Below are positions 25,828 through 34,909 of a stretch of 53,612 nucleotides of DNA, piece after piece. Source of the stretch: JBGTCY01 sp041748615 (GTDB lineage Bacteria > Bacteroidota > Bacteroidia > Chitinophagales > CAIOSU01). Location: NCBI GenBank assembly GCA_041748615.1, contig JBGTCY010000290.1, positions 1 through 53,612 on the forward strand. The letters run 5' to 3'. A program made the translations under genes and the position numbers. How positions within the stretch are numbered: the first letter of the stretch is position 1; every line of letters begins with the position of its first letter. Under the pieces are notes generated by a model. It saw only the letters and a program-made list of their open reading frames with translations. It ran no database searches and was not told where the DNA came from.

Positions 25828-26736
25828 ATGTCAGAAAACAGTTCCTCAAATAAAGTCCTGATAATTCTATTGATTCTGTCAGTACTGCTCAATGCATTTT
25901 TATTCTTTACACAAACAAAAAAATCCGGTGAAATTTCGCAACTGAACACGAAAGTGGATTCGCTGCAACAAGCTACAACATTGCTTGCTTCTTCAGTAGA
26001 AACCACCGGTTCGCGCCTTGAAACCGCGGAAGAAGAGTTAGATGAGTTCAAGGGGTTGTCCGTTGAGTTGGACAGCTTACTTGATGTGGCGAAAAAAGAC
26101 ATTGCCGCCAAAGAGTCGCGCATTAATGTGTTGCGCAAAGACGCCTCCAAAGCCAAAGAGTTGGAAAAAGAAATGACTGAATTAAAAGCCCTGAAAGAGC
26201 GCTATCTCGAAAGGATTGATTCGTTGATTTCAGTGAATAACCTGCTGGCGGATGAAATTGTCATCCACAAGGAAAATATCGAACAACTGACTTCCGCCAA
26301 AGAACAGTTGCAGAAAACCGTTGAAAAAGGCTCGGTGTTGAGCGCGGATAACGTACTGGCGGTTCCATACAAGCAGAAAGGCAGCGGCAAATTTGTCGCT
26401 ACCGCAATCGCGTCAAAATCCCGCAGGGTTGAGGTTTGTTTCGATATTCTGGAAAACAAAATTGCTCAGGCGGGTGAAAAAACGGTTTACCTGCAAATGA
26501 TATCTCCTGAAGGCGTCACCCTCGGCACGGATGCCACCGGGGCGGGAGTTTTCACCTCAATGGAAGATAACTCTCAAAACCGCTACACTACCGTGGCTAA
26601 AATTAATTATGAAAACCGCAAGAAAAACTATTGCGTCACCTGGGATTATGAAATGCAGCTCTCCAAAGGCAATTACACCGTAAAAGTATTTTCCGATGGA
26701 TTTTACAGCGGGGTAGGAGCGTTTATTTTGAAATAA
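25828..26736 (+). CDS. Single-pass membrane protein with long coiled coil
   Basis: No family was recognised. A membrane segment at residues 10-27 is followed by a long heptad-rich coiled coil (about 35-170) and a compact C-terminal domain (about 180-302) that looks beta-rich. There is no lipobox, so the N-terminus is an inner-membrane anchor with the coiled coil outside. The layout resembles Bacteroidota envelope proteins of unknown role. It has its own promoter and no operon partners. Confidence 0.75.
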   Translation: MSENSSSNKVLIILLILSVLLNAFLFFTQTKKSGEISQLNTKVDSLQQATTLLASSVETTGSRLETAEEELDEFKGLSVELDSLLDVAKKDIAAKESRINVLRKDASKAKELEKEMTELKALKERYLERIDSLISVNNLLADEIVIHKENIEQLTSAKEQLQKTVEKGSVLSADNVLAVPYKQKGSGKFVATAIASKSRRVEVCFDILENKIAQAGEKTVYLQMISPEGVTLGTDATGAGVFTSMEDNSQNRYTTVAKINYENRKKNYCVTWDYEMQLSKGNYTVKVFSDGFYSGVGAFILK

Positions 26737-26776
26737 TATTGTTGTTTAAAATAACATACCTAATTTGTTATCTGTC

Positions 26777-26799
26777 TTTGGATATTAGACTTTAGATAT
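26777..26799. repeat. Dispersed TTAGACTTTAGAT-type intergenic repeat
   Basis: GGATATTAGACTTTAGATATTAG shares its first eleven bases with 53535-53545, and its core recurs inverted at 31720-31744. Confidence 0.45.
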
Positions 26800-26858
26800 T
26801 AGTTGCCATGGGAAGTGTTACTGGAAATGAGCCATAGACACAATCATCAACACATAAA

Positions 26859-26892
26859 AAAAAAAGACCGGGTTTTCGCCCGGTCTTTTTTT
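26859..26892. terminator. Strong bidirectional-type terminator
   Basis: GACCGGG and CCCGGTC pair around the loop TTTTCG. Seven A before and seven T after can extend the stem and give a U-tract on either strand. Confidence 0.92.
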
Positions 26893-27024
26893 ATGCAGAA
26901 AATCGGTTGGTTTGTAATCATCTGTTTTCTGAATAAAAATCTTGTTTTGAGCAAAAGCCCTGACGAAACTCAAAAAGCCCTGTAAGAGCGACCTTTTAGT
27001 AGAAAATATTTGTCTCCAAACCAG

Positions 27025-27044
27025 ACGGGCATTAGCCCGTTTTT
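27025..27044 (+). terminator. Possible short terminator ACGGGC-ATTA-GCCCGT-TTTT
   Basis: A six-base GC-rich stem with a four-base loop is followed by five T, including the last base of the stem. It may instead be a copy of the dispersed GGGC-AGCCC hairpin seen at 24528 and 37665. Confidence 0.45.
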
Positions 27045-27111
27045 GCCGGTCAACAGTGTGATTTTTTTATTAACAATTTAAAATCATCAATATTTTTTCA
27101 AAATAAATACT

Positions 27112-27119
27112 TACATTTG
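27112..27119 (+). promoter_or_regulatory. -7-like box upstream of the beta-helix gene
   Basis: TACATTTG is a perfect TAnnTTTG box 89 bases before the ATG. No TTG is present at the expected -33 distance. Confidence 0.35.
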
Positions 27120-27207
27120 ATTAAGTAGAATGGCGAGGTGATGTTAAGCGATTAACTGATATTATATTTTTACAAAATATTTTATTCACTCTCAAAACCC
27201 AAAAGCC

Positions 27208-29565
27208 ATGAAAACAACCGACATGCGGGGTAATATATTACCCCCCCCCTCTAATGTGTATTTTTCATCTCTATTCAGGAAAATAGCAACGCTGCTGTTG
27301 ATTCTGTTTTTCAACATGAATGGATTCCGAACGTATGCTCAATGCACGGTAACTAACATTACAGGACATGTAGTATGGAATACTAACATGAATATTTTTA
27401 ATGAAATCAGAATTCAAAATGGAGCCACACTTTCCATAACTGGAAACATTCAAATTGTTTTTTGGAACAATAGCTGCGGCATAGTAGTAGAACCGGGTGG
27501 TTATCTGAACATTAATGATGGCGCGGTTTTGAAGCCAAGAAGCGGGTTGTGGAAAGGCATATATGCTAGAAGTATGGATTCCGGTGGTGTGCAAATAACA
27601 AATTCCACGATTGAGCGCGCCCAAATTGGCGTTCATCTGGAAGCCTATCTGCCAGCGCCTCCCTACATTTGGTATTCAGCGAGTATTTATGCTAATAACG
27701 CCACCTTTTTGAATAACCAAGTTGCAATCCATCAATACAATATTGTTTCTCCTTATTACGCTAATCCGAGTCATTTGATTAATTGTTCCTTTATTACAAA
27801 CATTAGTTCACCTTTGCAAAATCCGGTTAAATATATTGATTTAATTGCATCGGATGTGTTTAATATCACAGGATGCACTTTTACCAATAATACCAGTGGT
27901 TCCAGATTAGTTTATGCAATTGTAATTGACCACTCTAATAGAGAAGCTTTAATTGACGATTGCACTTTTAATAATGTTGAGAGAGGTGTATATATTACCG
28001 GAAATTCAGTTGTAAACACTGTAAAATACAGCTCATTCAACAATATCCCCGGGAATACAACACCAATTGTTTGGCAGGATAATAATGGCTGGTGGATTCA
28101 TGGCAGTAACTATGGCATTATGGCGGTAGCTACAAAGGCTAAAGTGCAGGACAATAACTTTGACGGTGACCCGCGCATATCCATCAACCATTGTCCCACC
28201 TATGGCACTGTGTTTGACAACACCGGCAGCGGTGGTTCTATCGCTTTCCGTAACAATTACCAAAATATTGATTACGGCTTTCAGTCGCAGAAAGATAACA
28301 CTGAGCTCGTAGTAAGTTGCAATCATTTTATCGGCTTTCAGCCTGACCCTTCGGCTACACTAAAACGATATGGCTGGCTCACGCAAGGCGGCACAGGTGC
28401 GTTTATGAGAGATCAGGGGACTATGCAAGGAACGGATCCAGATTGTTCGGCTGATGACCTGCAAGCAGGTAATGAATGGTCAACGCTATGCGTCAGTTCT
28501 ACGCATGATGTGGATATCCGGGTAAACGGAACCATTGTACCGTTTTATTATGCCTCGCATACAATTTTAGGCAGCACAGGGCAGGAACAGCCTAAGCCCA
28601 ATTGCAGCACTTCAGGCTGGAGGACAACATATTTAAAACCTTGTTTAAGCCCGTCACCAGGATATTCAAAAGGACCAAATTCTTGCGATGCACCATTTGC
28701 CTACCCGCCAGGAGTTTGGAAAACAGGAGGAAGCAAAGTGAGTATTTTGGATGACCCGGAAAAATATTTTGATGCCGCTGAAGATTATATCAGTTCCATT
28801 AATACAACAGCCAACTCCAATGCGTACATTTACTTTCGTGGCGCTATGCAATGGGCAAGCAACGAAGTAGTTACAAAACTGCTGACAGCAGGTGATGAGC
28901 GGGGTGCAATTGACTGGTTGGGCAAATCGCCTTTAGCGGAAGACGCCAGAGCATTGTGTGAAATCTATCTCAGGAAAAGGGATTTTGCCTCAGCGGAAGC
29001 GGCATTGACGGATTACCTGCAAAAAGTCAGTGGCAGTATTCAGCAACATGCTGAATATTCCGACTATTACAACGAAGATGCCCGGCAGTATGCCGAACTG
29101 ATTCGGCTGGTGATTGATATTTATACTGCGGAAAATGATGTAACGGGGTTGACGGACGAACAGCAGGCTTCGCTTGATGAATTTGTAAAACTGACATCTG
29201 AAACGGGCGTGAGAGCAAGAAGTTTTATCAGGTTGTTTGGCGGTGAAATGTATTTTTATGAGCCGATGCCTGTAACAGATGATGCAGAAAGCCATAAGAC
29301 TTCATTTGAACAAATACAATTCAAAATTTATCCCAACCCCTCAGATGGCTTTTTCCGGATTGAATACGAATACACTGATGAAATTGATTTGCTTGAATTT
29401 GTGCTTACGGATTTAGCCGGAAAAGAAGTAGCCAAAATCAATCTCCCCTTAGAAAATAAAGTATTGGAGATTAACAGCGCTCACTTTCAAAAGGGAATTT
29501 ACCTGTATTCCATATTGGAAAATGGAAGGCAAACTCAAGCAGGCAAACTCGTTTTTCTAAATTAA
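27208..29565 (+). CDS. T9SS cargo protein with right-handed beta-helix
   Basis: The signal peptide (hydrophobic core about residues 27-38, ending TYAQ) is preceded by about 25 unusual residues encoded over a C9 homopolymer. Residues 45-400 show the short N-rich turns of a parallel beta-helix (phrases such as GCTFTNNTSGS and DDCTFNNVERGV), a fold often used for polysaccharide binding or cleavage. A helical segment follows (about 520-690), then a type A sorting domain with IYPNPSDGFF and the terminal GKLVFLN. Export by the type IX system to the cell surface is expected. A strong terminator immediately follows. Confidence 0.82.
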   Translation: MKTTDMRGNILPPPSNVYFSSLFRKIATLLLILFFNMNGFRTYAQCTVTNITGHVVWNTNMNIFNEIRIQNGATLSITGNIQIVFWNNSCGIVVEPGGYLNINDGAVLKPRSGLWKGIYARSMDSGGVQITNSTIERAQIGVHLEAYLPAPPYIWYSASIYANNATFLNNQVAIHQYNIVSPYYANPSHLINCSFITNISSPLQNPVKYIDLIASDVFNITGCTFTNNTSGSRLVYAIVIDHSNREALIDDCTFNNVERGVYITGNSVVNTVKYSSFNNIPGNTTPIVWQDNNGWWIHGSNYGIMAVATKAKVQDNNFDGDPRISINHCPTYGTVFDNTGSGGSIAFRNNYQNIDYGFQSQKDNTELVVSCNHFIGFQPDPSATLKRYGWLTQGGTGAFMRDQGTMQGTDPDCSADDLQAGNEWSTLCVSSTHDVDIRVNGTIVPFYYASHTILGSTGQEQPKPNCSTSGWRTTYLKPCLSPSPGYSKGPNSCDAPFAYPPGVWKTGGSKVSILDDPEKYFDAAEDYISSINTTANSNAYIYFRGAMQWASNEVVTKLLTAGDERGAIDWLGKSPLAEDARALCEIYLRKRDFASAEAALTDYLQKVSGSIQQHAEYSDYYNEDARQYAELIRLVIDIYTAENDVTGLTDEQQASLDEFVKLTSETGVRARSFIRLFGGEMYFYEPMPVTDDAESHKTSFEQIQFKIYPNPSDGFFRIEYEYTDEIDLLEFVLTDLAGKEVAKINLPLENKVLEINSAHFQKGIYLYSILENGRQTQAGKLVFLN
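27227..27249. repeat. 18-bp perfect palindrome joined to a C9 tract at the gene start
   Basis: GGGGTAATATATTACCCC (27227-27244) is a perfect palindrome whose right arm continues into nine consecutive C (27241-27249). Both lie in codons 7-14 of the beta-helix gene, upstream of the signal peptide. Confidence 0.8.
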
Positions 29566-29579
29566 TTTTTTTTAACCAA

Positions 29580-29609
29580 AGCAGCGGACTGTTTGTTCAG
29601 TCCGCTGCT
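29580..29609. terminator. Hairpin terminator after the beta-helix gene
   Basis: A perfect 11-base stem, AGCAGCGGACT with AGTCCGCTGCT, closes an eight-base loop. A run of T precedes it, so it may terminate best on the minus strand; only two T follow on the plus strand. Confidence 0.6.
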
Positions 29610-29625
29610 TTACCTTTATGTATAT

Positions 29626-31347
29626 ATGAAATATATAATTTTATTTCTCCTCATATTTAATCAGGCTTACGCTCAATACTTTGTAAAGAAACCAATCAGT
29701 TTGGGAGTTGATAAAGCTGATGGCGCTTTTTCAATCAGAGAAACATCTCGGGGAAACTTTCTCTTGAGCGGCAGTAGTTACTTTTTTAATCCTAACCCTG
29801 TTACTTCGGGAATATGTTTGCAGGTAGATTCACAAGGTATCATCATTGATACGTTGGAATATAACCATAATAGTTTTGGATTAGATGTGATTTTTGATGC
29901 CATTGATTTACAGAATCATCTCTGGCTTTTAGGTCGTTTTTACTCGCCCGGAAAAAATGATTATGATACCTATCTGATAAAGTCGGATACCAATCTTCGC
30001 CCATTATCTATATATGTATATGATTTCGGGTATGCCGAGGAGATGAGGTTTTTGTTCATTGACACTATCGATAATACATTATTATTACTAGGATATGAAT
30101 ATCATAACCCGGAAATGGACAGTAGCCAAATTATACTAGCTAAAATTGATACAGCCGGTAACGTGCTGATGAAAAAAGAATATGGAGGTCCCGGTTATGA
30201 TTTTGCCTACCACATGCTGTTTCTGCCTGATGGCGGGTATATGCTGACTGGTGAAATGACCGCCCATCCATACCCTAATAATACAGTGAAAAATTTATTC
30301 ATATTGAAATTAGATACAGATTTTAATTACGAATGGTCAAAATACTACGGCTCTCAATATACCGATAGAGCAGGATTTTCACGGAATTCCATATTAACAG
30401 CAGATTCCGGTATCATTATGGTAGGGTGGCAACATGTGCTAAACCACCCAACTTACTACAAAATGGCGTATGTTTTTAAGGTTGATTTACAAGGTAATAT
30501 AATATGGGAAAAATATCATCGGGGTGGAAGTGGTCATTTTATAGTTGAGCATCACAGTATTTTGCCAACAACAGATGGTAATTTTTACATAACAGGATAT
30601 TTGAATGAGACTTTCAGTTCTTTACATACATGGGTAATGAAAATTGATATGGATGGAAATATTTTATGGGAAAGATTTCATAAAACAGGCATTCAGGATG
30701 ATTCACATTATGTATGGGACGCCACCCTCAATCCTCACGGAGGCGTAGCCATGACCGGCTTTGTCATCTATCAGGGTCCCCAATCCAACGACATCATCTT
30801 CATCACCACCGACAGTTGCGGCTACACCGATGGCGATGTTGCCAGCGCGGAGTTGTTTTATGAAGGATTGAATGCCATCACCTACCGCTTCATGAATAAC
30901 GGCTCACAATACTGCTCCACCCATTGGAATTTCGGTGACGGTACATCATCCAACTTGCCGCAATACACCCACACTTATACTGCACCCGGGACTTACACCG
31001 TCACCCTCACCTCCCGCGCGGGCAACGCGGTGGATGTAAAAACCGCCATCGTCAAAATTCCCGATGTGTTCAATAGCATAGAGGAAACACAACTGGCTGC
31101 TCTCAGCCTGTACCCCAACCCGGCTTCTACGCAACTCAAGCTTTCCGGCAGTTTGCCGCTTTCAGCCGGTGAAGCTGTTTTCGAACTGTTCAACACCGCG
31201 GGCAAAACCGTGTTGTCAACTTCCCTGCCGACAGGTGACATCAGCCAAAATATCAACATCCGCCATTTGCCGGAAGGATTGTACGGCTACCGCATCATCA
31301 GCGAAAAACGGATGTGGCATTCGGGCAGGGTAGCGGTGGTGAGGTGA
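29626..31347 (+). CDS. T9SS cargo protein with propeller-like repeats and PKD domain
   Basis: ATG 29626 starts a clean signal peptide (MKYIILFLLIFNQAYAQ); the longer frame opens at a TTG inside the upstream hairpin and was rejected. Residues 20-425 contain repeated strands with the patterns GGYMLTGE, GNILWE and TADSGIIMVGW, typical of a delta-60/propeller-like domain. A PKD domain follows (about 431-485, WNFGDGTSS...HTYTAPGTYTVTL), then a type A sorting domain (LYPNPASTQL). It should be exported by the type IX system. Its specific function is unknown; it stands next to another T9SS cargo gene on the same strand. Confidence 0.83.
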   Translation: MKYIILFLLIFNQAYAQYFVKKPISLGVDKADGAFSIRETSRGNFLLSGSSYFFNPNPVTSGICLQVDSQGIIIDTLEYNHNSFGLDVIFDAIDLQNHLWLLGRFYSPGKNDYDTYLIKSDTNLRPLSIYVYDFGYAEEMRFLFIDTIDNTLLLLGYEYHNPEMDSSQIILAKIDTAGNVLMKKEYGGPGYDFAYHMLFLPDGGYMLTGEMTAHPYPNNTVKNLFILKLDTDFNYEWSKYYGSQYTDRAGFSRNSILTADSGIIMVGWQHVLNHPTYYKMAYVFKVDLQGNIIWEKYHRGGSGHFIVEHHSILPTTDGNFYITGYLNETFSSLHTWVMKIDMDGNILWERFHKTGIQDDSHYVWDATLNPHGGVAMTGFVIYQGPQSNDIIFITTDSCGYTDGDVASAELFYEGLNAITYRFMNNGSQYCSTHWNFGDGTSSNLPQYTHTYTAPGTYTVTLTSRAGNAVDVKTAIVKIPDVFNSIEETQLAALSLYPNPASTQLKLSGSLPLSAGEAVFELFNTAGKTVLSTSLPTGDISQNINIRHLPEGLYGYRIISEKRMWHSGRVAVVR

Positions 31348-31432
31348 GGAAAATAAATTTTACAAAACAGAATTTGTTAGCCTCAGTGCAGATTTAATCA
31401 TGAGAAACAAACAGGCTACGGACAGGATAGAA

Positions 31433-31645
31433 TCAATCTGAAATATCAAACCTATTCCTGACTCTAACGCTTTTCATTCTTTTGTTCCGCCTCACATTTT
31501 TCATCAATTTTGGGAAATCTTTCTCTTCAAATTCAAGAATAAAATTGTCCGGCAGTTTATCAAGCAATTCCGGCTGCTCTATCAGTTGGTAAACAAAGTC
31601 AAATGTCAAACCTAAGTTTCTACGGATTGTATCTTTGTTTGTCAT
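31433..31645 (-). CDS. Small DUF5647-like protein
   Basis: A 70-residue cytoplasmic protein with NLGLTFDFVYQLIEQPELLDKLPD, resembling the short DUF5647 family in which a helix is followed by a P-D-N turn, then a basic C-terminal tail. Members are often found near toxin-antitoxin or regulatory genes, but none is adjacent here. It has an ATG start, a coherent composition and no competing ORF, so it is probably real. Function unknown. Confidence 0.6.
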   Translation of the reverse strand: MTNKDTIRRNLGLTFDFVYQLIEQPELLDKLPDNFILEFEEKDFPKLMKNVRRNKRMKSVRVRNRFDISD

Positions 31646-31719
31646 TTTTCCTAAAAATCGTTCCTTGATAAACCCGGTCTTTTTATTTAGTAGCTTTCCA
31701 AAATAACTTCCCTAAGTCG

Positions 31720-31744
31720 TCTAACATCTAAAGTCTAAAATCTG
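31720..31744. repeat. Dispersed TTAGACTTTAGAT-type repeat, inverted copy
   Basis: CTAACATCTAAAGTCTAAAATCTG in the spacer is an inverted relative of the tracts at 26777 and 53535. Confidence 0.45.
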
Positions 31745-31806
31745 ACAGCAGATAGCACAAGATGATGCTTTTTTGACAACATTACTTACGAATCAAATCA
31801 GCGGAT

Positions 31807-33141
31807 TTACAACACCACATCCCTCGCATTAGCTTCAGACTTTTGCAGTTTTTTACCAAAATTGGCATCAAGCACATTGCGCACCGCGCCATACTGCCTG
31901 AATTTGCGCATCATCGCCTCTTTCAATCCCGAATGCGTGATTTTGGTCACGTTGTTCGAGATGGTGTAGCAATAGTCAACGAGTATTCCCGAAAGGTCTT
32001 TGTAATAAGAAATGAAAGCATCTTCATCTTCTTTGTTGACGACTTGTTTTTTGCTTGTAGGGTCTTCGGATGTTCCCACATAAGGCTGGTTTCTTTTCAC
32101 ATCTTCAAAAAATGAAGCCACATCTTTGAGCGGCATCAAATATTTCAGATTGGATGAAATGGCTTTGCCCATGTCGGCATCGCCCATCGCTTCAAAAGAA
32201 GCTTTTGCATTGGTGTAATCCAAATCAAAAAGTTGTTCAAAAGCCAGAGCGCGCGAGGCTTTTTGCTGTTTACCGGATTTTTGATAAAAGCCTGCCGCTA
32301 AGTTGAAGTTGTTTCTTTTTTCCGCGTCATCTCCCAGCGCGGCAAGGGCGTCATAGTCCTTTTTTTCAATGTACATTTCACCCACGCGCGCATACAGCGC
32401 GTCACCATCGGAGATTTCACCGTTGTCATAGAGTTTGTCCGCATACTTTTTGATGCCTTCTGCAATCATCCCTTTGTCATAAGCGGTGAAGGCGTCATTA
32501 TATTCGCCCGCGTTGAAGTAGAGGTCGCCCGCTTTTTTATAGCCTTCTTCAGTATCCAATTTCATGTAAACTTCAGCCGCTTTGGTGAGTTTTTTCTCCG
32601 CGATGTATTCATTGGCGATTTTATCCACTTTCGCGGTGATTTTTCCCTGCGCGTAATAATCAGCGGCTTTCATATAATGTTCTTTGCCTTTCGTGTAGTA
32701 GGCATCTCCAGCAGCTTCATACCCTTCGGCAGCGGCTCCCCCTTTTGAAAAATAGTCAATAGCTTTTTTCATCGTTTTCGCTTCATTCTTCGGGTCGTCA
32801 AATGCCAGCTCTATCATTTTATGACCGGTTTTTACATAACCTTCATTTTTGTCGGCTTTATCTGTGCGCATGTAAAATTTTACCGCGTTATTGATATCGC
32901 CCTCCTCCAGATATGAATCGGCAATTTTGACGTACTCGCTTTTATCCAATCTTGCTGACATGATGAGCGCTGCTGCCTTGTTGTAGAGTTCGTTTTTCTT
33001 TGCGACATCCGTGGTTTGTTTTGCTTTGGCAATGTAATCATCCACTTTCGCTACGTTTTTATCCTGCGCCTCCGCTGCGCTGAACAGAAATACAAAAAGA
33101 AGCATGGACAAGAGCGATTTGAAATGAAAAGTGTTTTTCAT
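31807..33141 (-). CDS. Periplasmic helical-repeat (TPR-like) protein
   Basis: A signal peptide ends at AEAQ (about residue 26). The rest is rich in Lys, Ala, Tyr and Asp and consists of repeated helix pairs such as ADSYLEEGDINNAVKFYM and AGDLYFNAGEYNDAFTAYD, typical of TPR/Sel1-like folds, to about residue 330. The C-terminal 110 residues look different. No catalytic motif is seen and no T9SS sorting domain is present, so it is probably periplasmic and acts as a scaffold. It is divergent from the GT2 gene; the spacer carries the GT2 promoter. Confidence 0.72.
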   Translation of the reverse strand: MKNTFHFKSLLSMLLFVFLFSAAEAQDKNVAKVDDYIAKAKQTTDVAKKNELYNKAAALIMSARLDKSEYVKIADSYLEEGDINNAVKFYMRTDKADKNEGYVKTGHKMIELAFDDPKNEAKTMKKAIDYFSKGGAAAEGYEAAGDAYYTKGKEHYMKAADYYAQGKITAKVDKIANEYIAEKKLTKAAEVYMKLDTEEGYKKAGDLYFNAGEYNDAFTAYDKGMIAEGIKKYADKLYDNGEISDGDALYARVGEMYIEKKDYDALAALGDDAEKRNNFNLAAGFYQKSGKQQKASRALAFEQLFDLDYTNAKASFEAMGDADMGKAISSNLKYLMPLKDVASFFEDVKRNQPYVGTSEDPTSKKQVVNKEDEDAFISYYKDLSGILVDYCYTISNNVTKITHSGLKEAMMRKFRQYGAVRNVLDANFGKKLQKSEANARDVVL

Positions 33142-33159
33142 GGCGATGGGGTTTTATGT

Positions 33160-33188
33160 TTGATTTGGAAAATATAGACATATTTTTG
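33160..33188 (+). promoter_or_regulatory. Promoter of the GT2-gmhA operon
   Basis: TTG at 33160-33162, an 18-base spacer and TATTTTTG at 33181-33188 match the Bacteroidota consensus. Transcription would start close to the ATG at 33202. Confidence 0.7.
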
Positions 33189-33201
33189 TGTTTTTTGAAA
33201 A

Positions 33202-34194
33202 ATGTTTTATTCTTTTATTATTCCGGTTTACAACCGCCCTGAAGAAATTGCCGAGTTATTGGAGAGCCTTTCGAGGCAGACTTTCCGGAATTTTGAAGCG
33301 CTGGTGATTGATGACGGCTCTTCGGAAAAGTCTGAAACCGTAGTTGCTTCGTTCAATGAAAGATTAAACATTTCTTATTTCTTCAAGGAAAATACAGGAC
33401 AGGGATTCACCCGCAACTTTGGTTTTGAGCGCGCGAAAGGCGACTTTTTCATCATCCTTGATTCGGATTGTATTTTGCCGGAGCATTATCTGGAAGTGGT
33501 AAACCGGCAATTGGAAAATGTTTATTTGGATGCCTATGGTGGTCCTGACCGGGCGCATCCTTCATTCACCGCGGTGCAGAAAGCCATCAATTATTCCATG
33601 ACTTCGCTGTTCACCACAGGCGGAATCCGCGGGAATAAACGGCATCTCGGTCCCTATCATCCGAGAAGTTTCAATATGGGTATTTCGCGAAAAGTCTATG
33701 AATCAACGGGCGGATTCATCATCTCCCGATTGGGGGAAGATATTGAATTCAGCATCAGAATCATCAATCAGGGTTTCAAAACAGGGTTTATTGAAGAAGC
33801 CTTTGTGTATCATAAAAGAAGAACCGACCTGTCCCGTTTTTTTCAACCACTTCAGTTTTTCGGTCAAGCGCGTATCAACATTTATACATTATATAAAAAC
33901 GAATTAAAAGCGGTTCACTTTTTTCCAGCGATGTTCACACTCGGACAAATCCTGTTGTGTTTGCTGGGGTTATTTTTTTTCAAAGTCTTTTTAGTTTTCT
34001 TTTTCTTTAATCTTGCTTACGCCTTATTGATTTTCACGGATTCTTTTTTTCAAAACAAAAATATCAAAGTCGCGTTTCTCAGCATTGCCGCAGCGTATGT
34101 GCAGCTCATTGCTTACGGAACGGGGTTTATGCGGGAATTTTGGAAACGAATCATCCTGAAAAAAAATCACAACATTCACCAATATCCATCCTGA
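33202..34194 (+). CDS. Family 2 glycosyltransferase with C-terminal membrane segments
   Basis: The N-terminal GT-A domain opens with FIIPVYNRPEE and has the nucleotide-binding pair Asp37/Asp38 (DDGSS), the metal site DSD at 87-89 and the catalytic-base motif GEDIEFS near 180. Two or three hydrophobic segments at about 240-310 place it at the inner membrane. It transfers a sugar from a nucleotide donor to an envelope acceptor. The stop codon overlaps the gmhA ATG by one base (TGATG), so the two are translated together, pointing to LPS core or another heptose-containing glycan (inference). Confidence 0.85.
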   Translation: MFYSFIIPVYNRPEEIAELLESLSRQTFRNFEALVIDDGSSEKSETVVASFNERLNISYFFKENTGQGFTRNFGFERAKGDFFIILDSDCILPEHYLEVVNRQLENVYLDAYGGPDRAHPSFTAVQKAINYSMTSLFTTGGIRGNKRHLGPYHPRSFNMGISRKVYESTGGFIISRLGEDIEFSIRIINQGFKTGFIEEAFVYHKRRTDLSRFFQPLQFFGQARINIYTLYKNELKAVHFFPAMFTLGQILLCLLGLFFFKVFLVFFFFNLAYALLIFTDSFFQNKNIKVAFLSIAAAYVQLIAYGTGFMREFWKRIILKKNHNIHQYPS

Positions 34195-34784
34195 TGAACG
34201 AAAAGATAAAACACATTGAAGCTATCCTTAAGGAATCCGCAGCGGTCAATGAAAAATTGCTGAACAATGCAAAATTGCTCAACATGACCGAGTCGGTTGT
34301 GAAAGCAATGGTTCAAATCTTCAAGTCGGGCGGGAAAGTTTTATTGTGCGGAAACGGGGGCAGCGCAGCGGATGCACAGCATATTGCAGCGGAATTGTCC
34401 GGTAAGTTTTTACTCAACCGCGATCCTTTATTTGCCGAAGCGTTGCATGTCAATACTTCCTACCTGACCGCTACCGCCAATGATTTTTCATTCGATGAAG
34501 TTTACAGCCGCTTAGTGCGCGCCAAAGGGAAAAAGGGCGATATGCTGATTGGCATTTCCACTTCCGGCAATTCGATGAATATTGTGAAAGCGCTTGCGGA
34601 AGCGAGAAAAAAAGAAATGACTACGGTGGGCATGACTGGAGAGCGGCAATCAAAGGCGGATGCTTACTGCGATTTTTTAATCAAAGTGCCAACTGAAAAC
34701 ACTCCCCGTGTGCAGGAAGCGCACATCTTGATTGGTCATATTCTTTGCGAAATAGTGGAGAAAGAATTGTTCGGACAATCCTGA
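34194..34784 (+). CDS. gmhA: D-sedoheptulose-7-phosphate isomerase
   Basis: A 196-residue SIS-domain protein that converts sedoheptulose 7-phosphate to D-glycero-D-manno-heptose 7-phosphate, the first step of ADP-heptose synthesis. GNGGSAADAQH is the phosphosugar site. His63, Glu67, Gln174 and His182 fall at the positions of the E. coli GmhA zinc/catalytic residues (His61, Glu65, Gln172, His180) with a constant offset of two. The start at ATG 34194 is chosen over the longer frame (34140) because it couples to the GT2 stop and gives the normal length. DiaA is a related alternative but fits less well. Confidence 0.88.
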   Translation: MNEKIKHIEAILKESAAVNEKLLNNAKLLNMTESVVKAMVQIFKSGGKVLLCGNGGSAADAQHIAAELSGKFLLNRDPLFAEALHVNTSYLTATANDFSFDEVYSRLVRAKGKKGDMLIGISTSGNSMNIVKALAEARKKEMTTVGMTGERQSKADAYCDFLIKVPTENTPRVQEAHILIGHILCEIVEKELFGQS

Positions 34785-34854
34785 AACAATTTTTTTTCAG
34801 AAATTCCGTCAACATTTTTTCAAGATGGTTGTTAATTCGATGATGAAAAAAATG

Positions 34855-34884
34855 TTTCAATTCCAACCTGTAATCTTATTTTCG
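34855..34884 (+). promoter_or_regulatory. Possible promoter of sdhCAB
   Basis: TTTC at 34855-34858, an 18-base spacer and TATTTTCG at 34877-34884 each differ from the Bacteroidota consensus by one base. The spacing to the ATG at 34910 is suitable. Confidence 0.35.
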
Positions 34885-34909
34885 CATTCAAATTAAGAAC
34901 TACAGCAAA

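Larger units (their letters stand above)
26737..27207. other. 471-bp spacer without a gene
   Basis: It holds a GGATATTAGACTTTAGATATTAG repeat-like tract, a strong terminator (26859-26892), a second weaker hairpin (27025-27044) and a -7-like box (27112-27119). A 60-codon ORF at 26803-26985 runs straight through the terminator and is not credible. Confidence 0.6.

Noticed and set aside
26803..26985. 60-codon ORF
   Set aside because: It reads through a strong hairpin terminator and its flanking A and T runs.
29593..29625. N-terminal extension of the PKD-domain cargo gene
   Set aside because: It starts at TTG inside the terminator loop; ATG 29626 gives a normal signal peptide.
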